From positions 964 to 11,691 of the forward strand of contig PMLF01000108.1 in the NCBI GenBank assembly GCA_003158755.1: DNA of 10,728 bases. Reading direction: 5' to 3'. The stretch is from Elusimicrobiota bacterium. GTDB taxonomy: Bacteria; Elusimicrobiota; Elusimicrobia; FEN-1173. A program made the translations under genes and the position numbers. Positions 1 to 7,092 of the stretch are shown here, in pieces. Below the pieces are notes generated by a model. The model was not told where the DNA came from and did no database searches. It saw only the letters and a program-made list of their open reading frames with translations. Each line of letters starts with the position of its first letter. The first letter of the stretch is position 1.

Positions 1-270
1 TACGTCGGACCTTTGGCGGAACTGCACGGTATCTATACCGACCGCTCACGGCTGGACGGCCAAGACGTGAAAGACTCCGCCGGTTTCTCGGGCCTGGCCG
101 TCTTCGGTTTCGTGCTGGGGAAGATCGACCCCCAAACCGTCCAACGGACCCGGGTGGCCATTTCTGTCGGCTTCGGCGACCGGCTGCACAAAACACAAGA
201 TCCGCTCTTCGGCGTCGGGGAACTCCAACTCACGGTCGGTTACGGTCTTCTCTGGGGCCCCCAACTTTGA
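1..270 (+). CDS. C-terminal fragment of unrecognised, possibly outer-membrane beta-barrel protein (5' end missing)
   Basis: The frame is open from the first base of the window and ends at TGA 268-270, giving 89 residues of a protein that begins upstream. I do not recognise the family. The last 40 or so residues contain two stretches of alternating polar and hydrophobic residues rich in Gly, Val and Tyr (around RVAISVGFGDRL and LQLTVGYGLLWG). These look like the closing amphipathic strands of a beta-barrel, although the terminal residue is Leu rather than the usual Phe or Trp. Codon third positions are GC-rich, as in the neighbours, which favours this frame over the antisense frame. The stop overlaps the TTG start of the next gene, suggesting co-transcription with the glycosyltransferase. 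Function is unknown and the barrel assignment is only inference. Confidence 0.5.
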   Translation, partial: YVGPLAELHGIYTDRSRLDGQDVKDSAGFSGLAVFGFVLGKIDPQTVQRTRVAISVGFGDRLHKTQDPLFGVGELQLTVGYGLLWGPQL

Positions 271-1916
271 ACCTTCGGAAAGTCTTGAGGTTTTCCTGGC
301 CCGCTCTCTTCGCCCCCGCCCTTTGGTTCCTGGCGGGAGCCGGCGGAGCTTTCCCGCTCAACGACGATTGGGCCTACGCGTCCGCCGTCCGGCGGCTCGT
401 CGATGAACACCGACTCCGCCTCTCCGATTGGGCCACGCCTTTCGACCTCCCGCCCATTTTCTCCGCCGCCCTCGCTTCGTCGGTGTTCGGATTCCATCAT
501 GAGCTGCTGCGTCTGGTGACTCTCGCCTGGGGCCTGGCGGGGCTTTGGCTGTTGGATAAATGGTTCCGAGAGGAAGGGGTGAGCGTATACGACCGGGGGC
601 TGGGTATCGCGACACTCCTTTTTTGTCCTCTCTATTTTGTCCTGCTGTTTTCTTTCCATACCGAGATTCCATTTTTGACCCTCGCTTTCGCGGCCCTCTA
701 CGCTTTTCGCCGCGCGGACCGCGAAACCTCGAACCAATGGGAAATCGTGGGAAGCGTTTTTGTCGGTTTGGCTTTTCTGACCCGAGAAACGGGTATCGCT
801 CTGCTCCTGGGACAAACCTTGTGGACCGCCCTGGATCGAAGACTGACGCCCTTCCGCGCGATCCGTATATGGCTCCCAGCGCTCCTCCTGGGAGGGTGCG
901 GAATGTTCTGGTTCCTCGCCGTTCATGGCCCCACATGGGCGTTCGTCAATTATTTGTGGGGGGGGACGGCGAAACACCTATCAACCCACGGTATCGTCTC
1001 GGCGACGCTCCTACGGGCTTCCGGGGCCATCCTCACCTCGGCCTTGTTCGCCCTTCCGCTCGTCCCAATCCCAAATACCATTATTTTGGGGGCGGGTCTT
1101 AGACCCGCCCCTACGAGAATAAAACCTCGACTCGTTCCGGCGTTGGTGATCGGAGGGCTTTCGGCTTTATTCATCCGATGGAACGGCGGGCTGCCTTTCT
1201 TTGGAAACACCTGGCATCCCGGAGGCCTTGGAACGCTCACCGGGATCGCCGCGTCGGAATACAAACCGATCCTCGGCGTTTGGTCGTCGCCTCTCACCTG
1301 GTCGTTGCTCGGCGTGGCCGCCGCCGCCGGCGCCGCCTTTTTCCTAACCGCTTGGAGGAAGATGACTTCCCTCCGCCCGGCGCGGCACGCCTTGGTCGTT
1401 TGGGTTCCCTTGGCGCTGGCGACGCTGCCGGGGGACCAGTTCTTCGACCGATATATCCTCATGTGGCTGCCGCTCCTACTATTTCCCGCCGTGTTGGGGA
1501 ATTTTCGTCGTGGAAGGTTCGCCCGCTTAATCCCGCTTATTCTTTTGATGGTGGTTTCCGTCGCCGGGACGCGGGATTATTTTGCGTGGAACCGGGCTAA
1601 GTGGTCCCTCGGAAACAAAGCGCTCTCGATGGGGTATCGACCGGAGGAAATCGCCAACGGCGTGGACTGGGCGGGATGGCATTATTACGACGAAAGGATG
1701 GCCGCCCTTCGACAAGTGAAGCCCCTTTCCGCCATCGGGGAAATGGAATGGAAACAAGGCCCCTTTCCCAAAGTGTTCATCACGTTCGACCCGATCCTTT
1801 TCCCGTCGTCGCACCTGTTGGCGATTGAACGCTTTCGCTCTCCCTTGACGCCTCCGTCCACCGCTCAATTCCTATTTTTATCGACGGCGAAAGCGACCTC
1901 CTTGAGAAAACGATGA
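267..1916 (+). CDS. GT-C family integral membrane glycosyltransferase (ArnT/PMT-like)
   Basis: The protein has 549 residues and many hydrophobic membrane segments (for example about 9-29, 75-95 and 108-130, with several more up to about 440), followed by a polar C-terminal tail. After the first membrane segment comes NDDWAY (residues 32-37). This acidic motif in the first periplasmic loop is the hallmark of GT-C enzymes, which transfer sugars from polyprenyl-phosphate donors at the outer face of the inner membrane. LTRETGIAL (171-179) is also typical of bacterial PMT-type members. The tail around GYRPEEIANGVDWAGW resembles the periplasmic segment of related enzymes. Acceptor and sugar cannot be read from the sequence. 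The start is TTG at 267, overlapping the upstream stop (TTGA), with no clear Shine-Dalgarno, so coupled translation is likely. Residues 275-285 (GAGLRPAPTRI) are encoded by a palindromic repeat and fall in a loop between membrane segments. Confidence 0.75.
   Translation: MNLRKVLRFSWPALFAPALWFLAGAGGAFPLNDDWAYASAVRRLVDEHRLRLSDWATPFDLPPIFSAALASSVFGFHHELLRLVTLAWGLAGLWLLDKWFREEGVSVYDRGLGIATLLFCPLYFVLLFSFHTEIPFLTLAFAALYAFRRADRETSNQWEIVGSVFVGLAFLTRETGIALLLGQTLWTALDRRLTPFRAIRIWLPALLLGGCGMFWFLAVHGPTWAFVNYLWGGTAKHLSTHGIVSATLLRASGAILTSALFALPLVPIPNTIILGAGLRPAPTRIKPRLVPALVIGGLSALFIRWNGGLPFFGNTWHPGGLGTLTGIAASEYKPILGVWSSPLTWSLLGVAAAAGAAFFLTAWRKMTSLRPARHALVVWVPLALATLPGDQFFDRYILMWLPLLLFPAVLGNFRRGRFARLIPLILLMVVSVAGTRDYFAWNRAKWSLGNKALSMGYRPEEIANGVDWAGWHYYDERMAALRQVKPLSAIGEMEWKQGPFPKVFITFDPILFPSSHLLAIERFRSPLTPPSTAQFLFLSTAKATSLRKR
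1089..1111. repeat. REP-like palindrome inserted in frame in the glycosyltransferase gene
   Basis: An 11-bp arm at 1089-1099 (GGGGCGGGTCT) and its perfect complement at 1101-1111 flank a single T at 1100. Read in the gene's frame it encodes GAGLRPAP, continuing into TRI. The same peptide string is familiar to me from unrelated bacterial proteins, which suggests a dispersed repeat rather than conserved protein sequence. The reading frame stays open through it. It sits in a predicted loop between membrane segments, where an extra peptide would be tolerated. Confidence 0.7.
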
Positions 1917-1923
1917 TTAACCC

Positions 1924-4476
1924 ATGAACGATCCACGAACGATTTTGATGCGCGGACTTTCCGAAGCGGAAGCCCTCCGTCGTTTGGAGGTCGACGGGTT
2001 CAATGAACTGCCGTCGACAAAAAACCGGAGCCTTTTCGCCATCGCCTGGGACGTGGCTCGGGAGCCTATGTTCCTCCTTCTCCTCTCCTGCGGCGCGGTC
2101 TATCTATTGTCGGGAGAAATCCATGAAGCGCTGATGCTGCTGGGTTTCGTGTTCGTCGTCATGGGGATCACCCTCCATCAGGAACGGAAAACGGAGCGCG
2201 CCCTGGAGGCCCTGCGGGACCTGTCGAGCCCCCGGGCGCTGGTGCTCCGGGACGGCGAAAAAAAGAGGATCCCCGGGCGGGAGGTGGTGGTCGGAGATCT
2301 TTTGTTGTTGGCGGAAGGGGACCGAGTCCCCGCCGACGCCTTCCTTCTGGAAACCCCAAACCTCTCCGTGGATGAATCCCTTTTGACGGGGGAATCCGTT
2401 CCTGTGCGCAAAGCGGTCGGTTCCGCGGAAACGGCGCCGTCGCGGCCGGGGGGCGACGACCTGCCTTTCGTCTTTTCGGGAACCCTGGTGGTCCAGGGGC
2501 AGGGCCTCGCCCGCGTCTTGGCTACCGGAGCCAAAACGGAAATGGGGAAAATTGGAAAAGCCCTGCAAGTCGTTAAAGAAGAGGACACTCCCTTGCAGCG
2601 GCAGACGGCGGGGTTGGTTCGTGCGTTTGCCATTGTGGGCGCTTCCCTATGCGTCACGGTAGTTCTGGTCTACGGTTTCACGCGGGGCCATTGGCTGCCG
2701 GGTTTCTTGGCGGGGCTTTCCCTGGCCATGGCCATGCTGCCGGAGGAATTTCCGGTGGTGCTCACCATCTTCCTGGCCCTCGGCGCTTGGCGCATGTCCC
2801 AACACCGGGTCCTTACCCGCCGCGTGCCGGCCATCGAGACGCTCGGTTCGGCCACGGTCCTTTGCGTCGATAAAACCGGAACCTTGACCATGAACCGGAT
2901 GACCGTCAGCGACTTGTGCGCGGGAGGGGCCTTCCACGAAATCGACTCCGGGAAGGGCGGATTGCCGGAGGCGTTTCACGAAATCCTTGAATTCAGCCTG
3001 CTCGCGTCCCCCGCCGACCCGTTCGACCCGATGGAAAAAGCCATGAAGGAACTCGGCGAGCGCAGCCTGGCCGGCACCGAGCATCTGCACGGCGACTGGG
3101 AGTTTTTGAAAGAATATCCTCTCTCCCGGAAATTGCTGGCCATGTCGCGCGTGTGGCGCTCGCCCGGGCACGAAGACTTCGTGATCGCCTCCAAGGGCGC
3201 CCCGGAGGCCATCGCCGATTTGTGCCATTTCACTCCGGAACAAAATGCCTCCCTGGAACGTAACATAGACACGTTGAGCGGCCGGGGTCGGAGGGTGATC
3301 GCCGTGGCGGCCGCCCATTTCAACGCGGGCAGCCTCCCGGCCGAACAGCACGACTATCCGTTCCGCTTCGTCGGTTTACTGGGGCTCCAAGACCCGGTGC
3401 GGCCCGGCGTCGCGGAAGCCATCAAGGAATGTTACGGCGCCGGCATCCGGACCCTCATGGTCACGGGCGATTATCCGGGCACCGCCCGACACATCGCCCA
3501 GGAAGTCGGCTTAAAGAACCCCGACGAAGTCATCACGGGCCCGCAATTCGAATCGTTGAGCGACGAGGAACTCGCGGCGCGCGTCCGCACGGTCAACGTC
3601 TTCGCGCGGATGGTCCCGGAACAGAAACTGCGGCTGGTGCAGGCGCTCAAGCGAAACGGCGAGGTGACGGCCATGACCGGAGACGGGGTCAACGACGCGC
3701 CGGCGCTCAAGGCGGCGCACATCGGCATCGCCATGGGGGGACGGGGGACCGACGTGGCGCGGGAGGCCGCTTCCATCGTTCTCCTGGACGACGACTTCGG
3801 CTCCATCGTCAAAGCCGTCCGCATGGGGCGGCGCATCTACGACAACTTGAGAAGGGCCATGCTGTACATTTTTTCCGTGCACATCCCCATCGCCGGTCTT
3901 TCATTAGTCCCGGTGCTCCTGAAATGGCCCCTGGCGCTCTTGCCGGTACATATCGTTTTTCTGGAACTCATCATCGATCCCGCCTGCTCGGTGGTATTCG
4001 AAGCGGAGAAAGCCGAACGGGACGCCATGGATCGTCCACCGCGAAAACTATCGGAACCGATCTTCGGCCGGAAAGCGGTAATTCTCGGGTCGATGCAGGG
4101 AACGATGATCCTGGCCATCTCGATCGCGGTCTACGCCTGGGCGATGAAAGACCACGGCGAAAACGCCGCCCGAGCCCTGGCGTTCACGACGCTGGTCCTC
4201 GGCAACCTCAGCCTCATCCTGACGAACCGCTCCTCCACCCGATCCATTCTCCGAACGTTGAGCGCCCCCAACGCCGCCCTGTGGTGGGTGCTCGGAGGCA
4301 CGTCTATCGCCTTGGTTTGCTCGATGACCGTGCCTTTTTTGAAATCGCTTTTCCGGTTTTCGTCGGTGCCTCCGGCCGACCTTGGCATTTGCACGGCATC
4401 GGTCCTGCTGGCGTTGGTAATCATGGAATCCCTGAAATGGCCCCACGTGAAACGATTCTTGTCGCTAACGGAATGA
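1924..4476 (+). CDS. P-type cation-transporting ATPase, PEEFP type (P2-like)
   Basis: This complete 850-residue P-type ATPase couples ATP hydrolysis to cation transport across the inner membrane. It has an N-terminal cation-ATPase segment (about 1-60, GLSEAEALRRLEVDGFNELP). The actuator domain carries TGES (155-158). The TM4 ion-site motif is PEEFP (273-277). The phosphorylation site is DKTGT, with Asp316 as the predicted phosphoacceptor. The nucleotide-binding domain has KGAPE (424-428), and the P domain has DPVRP (490-494), TGD (514-516) and TGDGVND (585-591). Several C-terminal membrane helices follow. TM6 reads ELIIDP (681-686): it keeps an Asp where Ca2+ pumps have one, but TM5 (FSVHIPIAGLSLVP) shows no obvious equivalent of the second-site Glu. 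The architecture is closest to P2A Ca2+ pumps, but PEEFP instead of PEGLP and the altered TM5/TM6 leave the transported ion open. The gene starts at ATG 1924, 7 bp after the glycosyltransferase stop, with only a weak ribosome-binding site. Confidence 0.9.
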   Translation: MNDPRTILMRGLSEAEALRRLEVDGFNELPSTKNRSLFAIAWDVAREPMFLLLLSCGAVYLLSGEIHEALMLLGFVFVVMGITLHQERKTERALEALRDLSSPRALVLRDGEKKRIPGREVVVGDLLLLAEGDRVPADAFLLETPNLSVDESLLTGESVPVRKAVGSAETAPSRPGGDDLPFVFSGTLVVQGQGLARVLATGAKTEMGKIGKALQVVKEEDTPLQRQTAGLVRAFAIVGASLCVTVVLVYGFTRGHWLPGFLAGLSLAMAMLPEEFPVVLTIFLALGAWRMSQHRVLTRRVPAIETLGSATVLCVDKTGTLTMNRMTVSDLCAGGAFHEIDSGKGGLPEAFHEILEFSLLASPADPFDPMEKAMKELGERSLAGTEHLHGDWEFLKEYPLSRKLLAMSRVWRSPGHEDFVIASKGAPEAIADLCHFTPEQNASLERNIDTLSGRGRRVIAVAAAHFNAGSLPAEQHDYPFRFVGLLGLQDPVRPGVAEAIKECYGAGIRTLMVTGDYPGTARHIAQEVGLKNPDEVITGPQFESLSDEELAARVRTVNVFARMVPEQKLRLVQALKRNGEVTAMTGDGVNDAPALKAAHIGIAMGGRGTDVAREAASIVLLDDDFGSIVKAVRMGRRIYDNLRRAMLYIFSVHIPIAGLSLVPVLLKWPLALLPVHIVFLELIIDPACSVVFEAEKAERDAMDRPPRKLSEPIFGRKAVILGSMQGTMILAISIAVYAWAMKDHGENAARALAFTTLVLGNLSLILTNRSSTRSILRTLSAPNAALWWVLGGTSIALVCSMTVPFLKSLFRFSSVPPADLGICTASVLLALVIMESLKWPHVKRFLSLTE

Positions 4477-4559
4477 CACGTTTGATCTCCGACACTTTTT
4501 TCGTAACCGCCCCGTCCAATAGAGGCGGGCCTATTCGGCGTCTTTAAAGGAGAATCCAT

Positions 4560-5027
4560 ATGAGATCCCTAAAATTTATTTTGACCGGCGCCTTTTTGGT
4601 GCTCATCGTCGCCTCCGGTCGGACGGGCGACGACGCGGCCCAAGCCGCGGCGCTGGTGAACCAGGGCCGATATCAAGAAGCCGCGCAAGCGTACGAATCG
4701 TTGACGGCGCGGCAACCTTCCGACGCCGGCCTCCAGCAAAGCCTGGGACTCTGTTATCAGGCTCTCGGGAATTATCCCAGGGCGGTGGATTCCCTGGAAA
4801 AGGCCGTTTCCTTGTCCGCCGACCCCACGGAACCGGCCTACTCTCTGGCCCTCCTCAACGAAGCGTTGGCCCAGGACCCGGCCCGAGCCGGGGAACGCCG
4901 CCGACATTTGGAAAGCGCCCGCGCGGCGTGGCGGCTGGTCCTCATGCACGGCCACGGGCATGAAGCCCGCGCGGCGGCCCGGCATCTGGAACGCCTCGAA
5001 GGCGATTTGAAGGATACCCGGCCATGA
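4560..5027 (+). CDS. small exported TPR-repeat protein
   Basis: This 155-residue protein has a basic, hydrophobic N-terminus (MRSLK then a hydrophobic core to about residue 19) typical of a Sec signal peptide, with no lipobox cysteine. Residues about 26-57 and 58-89 form two tetratricopeptide-type helical hairpins (YQEAAQAYESL and LGLCYQALGNYPRAVDSLEKA are characteristic), followed by further helical sequence. TPRs mediate protein-protein contacts, so it is probably a periplasmic partner or scaffold. A small His cluster, HGHGH (130-134), is present but too short to call a metal site. The start is supported by AAAGGAGAA at 4546-4554, about 7 bases before ATG. Its stop overlaps the start of the CsgG-like lipoprotein (ATGA), so the two are very likely co-translated and may work together. 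The 83 bp upstream (4477-4559) hold only this ribosome-binding site. Confidence 0.75.
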   Translation: MRSLKFILTGAFLVLIVASGRTGDDAAQAAALVNQGRYQEAAQAYESLTARQPSDAGLQQSLGLCYQALGNYPRAVDSLEKAVSLSADPTEPAYSLALLNEALAQDPARAGERRRHLESARAAWRLVLMHGHGHEARAAARHLERLEGDLKDTRP

Positions 5028-5716
5028 AAACTTTATTCCACCTCCTGATCGCCGCCTCGGTTTTGTCCGGCTGCGTCGAATCGTCGGTCCTGAACTCCTC
5101 CTACAACCTGGGGAAAGTCCGCCACATCGCCGTGGTCCCTTTCGACGTGCCTTCCGAAGACGCGCGAGGCGCGGAGGATTTGTTCGCCAAACATTTATTG
5201 GAACAGGGATTCCAGGTGGTGGAACGATCCCGCCTGGATGCGGTGATGAAAGAAGCTTCCCTAAGCTACGACGGGATCCTCTCGCCGGACACCACCAAGA
5301 AACTCGGCCAGATCCTCGGCGTGGACGCTCTGCTCATCGGTGAAGTCACCTCTTTCGTCCCTCAGCGAAAGAACGTCGTGGTGGTGGAGAACAAGACCAT
5401 GACCCAGGAACCGGTTTTTCAGCCCGTCCGTCAACAACAGCCCGACGGATCGTACACGGTGGTCAACCAAATCGTCGGACAGAACGTCCGCCGGGAAAAG
5501 ACCCAGACCCCGCAGACCTTCGTCATCGACGCCCAAGTGGGGGTTGTGGCGAAACTCGTGGACGTGGAAACAGGGGAACTCATCTGGGTCGGCTCGGACG
5601 ACGAAGAAGCCGTCACCCCGCTCCTGGCCATGGATTCGGCCGCGTCCTCCTTGGTGAAGAAGTTACGCAAGGGATGGGAAGCCTCCCTCAAGAAGAAACC
5701 CGCCACCCCACGGTGA
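5024..5716 (+). CDS. CsgG/LpoB-like outer-membrane lipoprotein
   Basis: This 230-residue lipoprotein has a short signal peptide ending in the lipobox LSGC (14-17); Cys17 would be lipidated. The mature part follows the CsgG-type pattern: a first strand IAVVPF (35-40), a helix, then GFQVVERSRLDAVMKEASLS (62-81), then LGQILGVDALLIGEVTSF (94-111), and finally IDAQVGVVAKLVDVETGELIW (168-188). Between the last two lies a hydrophilic insert (about 113-165, with PVRQQQPDGSY) that does not look like the membrane hairpins of the curli pore. No other curli genes are nearby, so a LpoB-like or general envelope-assembly role is more likely than curli secretion. The ribosome-binding site AAGGA (5010-5014) lies inside the upstream TPR gene, and the start overlaps its stop (ATGA). 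Family assignment is fairly firm; the specific role is not known. Confidence 0.75.
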   Translation: MKTLFHLLIAASVLSGCVESSVLNSSYNLGKVRHIAVVPFDVPSEDARGAEDLFAKHLLEQGFQVVERSRLDAVMKEASLSYDGILSPDTTKKLGQILGVDALLIGEVTSFVPQRKNVVVVENKTMTQEPVFQPVRQQQPDGSYTVVNQIVGQNVRREKTQTPQTFVIDAQVGVVAKLVDVETGELIWVGSDDEEAVTPLLAMDSAASSLVKKLRKGWEASLKKKPATPR

Positions 5717-5733
5717 GACAACGAACTCCGATC

Positions 5734-5811
5734 GTCACCCCGGTGAACACCGGGGTCCAGGAATTAATACAACTGTTTCACCCCCTGGATACCGGCTTTC
5801 GCCGGTATGAC
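5734..5811. repeat. inverted-repeat element (VIPAKAGIQ-type) reaching into the MFS start codon
   Basis: Two related 28-bp units face each other, 5734-5761 and 5784-5811. Each begins with GTCA at the outer end and finishes with TCCAGG at the inner end. Each also folds on itself: CCCCGGTG/CACCGGGG (5738-5745 and 5748-5755, 2-nt loop) and ATACCGGC/GCCGGTAT (5789-5796 and 5801-5808, 4-nt loop). Read on the minus strand, the right unit encodes PVIPAKAGIQ, a peptide typical of a dispersed repeat family in many bacterial genomes. The differences between the two units fall mostly in matched pairs that keep the stem. The element fills nearly all of the 90-bp gap and may act as a bidirectional transcript end or mRNA-stabilising structure; that role is inference. 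Confidence 0.8.
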
Positions 5812-7009
5812 CGGCAAAGACATTGTGGCTGAAGAACCGCCGAAACCCCGTTGGCTGAACCGCGACGTTTTCGGTTTCGGTCTGACCAGTCTCTTGAGCG
5901 ACGCCAGCCACGAAATGGCGACGGCGGTTCTGCCGGCGTTTTTAGCGTCGATGGGCGCCCCGGCGGCGGCGTTGGGCCTCATCGAGGGCGTTTCCGACGG
6001 TCTCTCCAGCTTCACAAAGTTGTGGGCTGGATGGTTTAGCGACAAAAGCGGTGTGCGAAAACCTTTAGTGGCCGTCGGTTATGCGTTGACCACTGCGTCC
6101 CAGGCGGCGTTCGCCATCGTCGGCACCTGGCCCCAATTGCTTTTGGGTCGGTCGGTGGGATGGATCGGTCGCGGGATGCGCGGACCCGTCCGGGACGCCA
6201 TGATGGCGGACGTGATCGCGCCGGAGAATTACGGCAAGGCCTTCGGGTTCGAGCGGGCCATGGACACCGCCGGGGCCGTCGTCGGTCCGTTCATCGCGTT
6301 CTTGTTTTTGGCTCGGGCCGGCTTTCGCGGGTTGTTTTGGATTTCCGTCATTCCCGGATCGCTCGCGATCCTCTCCATCCTTTTCCTCGTCCGCTCCCGA
6401 AAAACCGTCCCCGGTTCCTCCAAACCATTTTTGGGCAGGATGAATGAACTGCCCCGCCGTTTCAAGTTCTACCTGGGAGCCATTTTCCTGTTCGGGCTGG
6501 GGGACTTCGCCCACACGCTCCTGATCTTGCGGGTGACGGAGGTCCTGCGTCCGACGATGGGTTCGGTGGGCGCGGCGAGCGTTGCGGTGCTGGGTTACAC
6601 GTTCCACAACGTTTTGAACGCGGGAAGTTCCTACGGGTTCGGCTATTTGGGCGACCGGACGAACAAGGTTCGGCTTTTGGCCTTCGGATATTTTTTGGCC
6701 GCCGCCACGTTCAGCGGGTTCCTTTTGAACGGCAACCACGTCGGAGGGATCCTGCCGCTATTCATATTTTCAGGGGTGTACGTCGGAATCGAAGAAGTGC
6801 TTGAAAAAGCGGTCGCGGCGGAATTTTTACCGGCCGATATCCGCGGGCTGGGTTTCGGCGCCCTGGCGACAGCCAACGGTTTGGGAGACTTATTTTCAAG
6901 TTCCCTGGCCGGATTCTTATGGACCGTGGTGTCGCCCGCCGCGGCTTTTTCTTTTTCCCTGATTTTCTCCCTTTGCGGCGGATTTCTGATGATTTTCCTT
7001 GTTTACTAA
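5807..7009 (+). CDS. major facilitator superfamily (MFS) transporter
   Basis: This 400-residue inner-membrane transporter, with about twelve hydrophobic segments, is a typical length for MFS proteins. The signature motif A loop between TM2 and TM3 is present as GWFSDKSGVRK (75-85, with Gly75, Asp79 and Arg84). GRSVGWIGRGMRGPVRDAMMAD (114-135) and DTAGAVVGP (153-161) match the TM4 and TM5 regions of drug/metabolite-efflux-type MFS proteins. An acidic pair in TM1 (Asp32 and Glu36 in SDASHEMATAVLP) could be involved in proton coupling. The substrate cannot be assigned. The longest start is ATG 5807, which lies in the stem of the repeat element; GTG 5825 is an in-frame alternative. Neither has a recognisable Shine-Dalgarno, so the true start is uncertain, but the first predicted membrane segment begins only near residue 20 and either start leaves it intact. 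Translation ends at tandem stops, TAA TAA. Confidence 0.85.
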   Translation: MTGKDIVAEEPPKPRWLNRDVFGFGLTSLLSDASHEMATAVLPAFLASMGAPAAALGLIEGVSDGLSSFTKLWAGWFSDKSGVRKPLVAVGYALTTASQAAFAIVGTWPQLLLGRSVGWIGRGMRGPVRDAMMADVIAPENYGKAFGFERAMDTAGAVVGPFIAFLFLARAGFRGLFWISVIPGSLAILSILFLVRSRKTVPGSSKPFLGRMNELPRRFKFYLGAIFLFGLGDFAHTLLILRVTEVLRPTMGSVGAASVAVLGYTFHNVLNAGSSYGFGYLGDRTNKVRLLAFGYFLAAATFSGFLLNGNHVGGILPLFIFSGVYVGIEEVLEKAVAAEFLPADIRGLGFGALATANGLGDLFSSSLAGFLWTVVSPAAAFSFSLIFSLCGGFLMIFLVY

Positions 7010-7023
7010 TAATTTACAACTCG

Positions 7024-7038
7024 TTAAGGTCCCCTTAA
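7024..7038. promoter_or_regulatory. short palindrome between the MFS gene and the large exported-protein gene
   Basis: TTAAGG (7024-7029) and CCTTAA (7033-7038) form a perfect 6-bp inverted repeat around TCC, just after the MFS tandem stop codons. It is followed by a T-rich run (ATTCTTTTAT), so it could be a weak intrinsic terminator for the MFS transcript. It also lies just upstream of a possible -10 box and could be an operator. The sequence does not decide between these. Confidence 0.35.
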
Positions 7039-7049
7039 GATCATTCTTT

Positions 7050-7055
7050 TATACT
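7050..7055 (+). promoter_or_regulatory. possible -10 box for the large exported-protein gene
   Basis: TATACT stands out in an otherwise GC-rich region, 38 bp before the GTG start. No good -35 hexamer lies at 16-18 bp; TTTACA at 7013-7018 is too far away (31 bp). If used, the transcript would begin near 7062 with a leader of about 30 nt. This is a weak call resting on one hexamer and its position. Confidence 0.3.
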
Positions 7056-7081
7056 GACAGGAGTTCCCCAAATACTTCTCC

Positions 7082-7092
7082 GGGAGGAGAGG
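7082..7092 (+). promoter_or_regulatory. strong ribosome-binding site setting the GTG start at 7093
   Basis: The purine run GGGAGGAGAGG lies directly before GTG 7093, with the GGAGG core (7083-7087) five bases upstream of the start. It is the strongest Shine-Dalgarno in the window and decides the start of the long frame, which is followed by a credible signal peptide. A short upstream complement (TCTCC, 7077-7081) could pair with GGAGA at 7086-7090, which would partly mask the site. Confidence 0.75.

Noticed and set aside
240..977. Long minus-strand open frame (245 codons) opposite the glycosyltransferase gene
   Set aside because: Its product is low-complexity and rich in Gly, Glu, Arg and Gln with no domain; it is antisense to a well-supported membrane protein and reflects GC-rich codon bias.
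2647..3351. Minus-strand open frame of 234 codons opposite the P-type ATPase
   Set aside because: It lies entirely within the ATPase, whose motifs are intact on the + strand, and its own translation shows no family features.
4507..4530. Possible hairpin CCGCC/GGCGG after the ATPase gene, considered as a terminator or degraded repeat
   Set aside because: The stem is only five pairs around a 12-base loop, with no T-run; it is easily expected by chance in GC-rich DNA.
3429..4547. Plus-strand open frame of 372 codons in another frame of the ATPase gene
   Set aside because: Its translation is an Arg/His/Gly-rich shadow; the ATPase frame carries the conserved TGDGVND and TM6 motifs through the same DNA.
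4947..4961. HGHGH cluster in the TPR protein as a metal-binding site linked to the ATPase
   Set aside because: Three alternating histidines with no other ligands are too little evidence, and the ATPase is separated by a gap and does not look like a heavy-metal pump.
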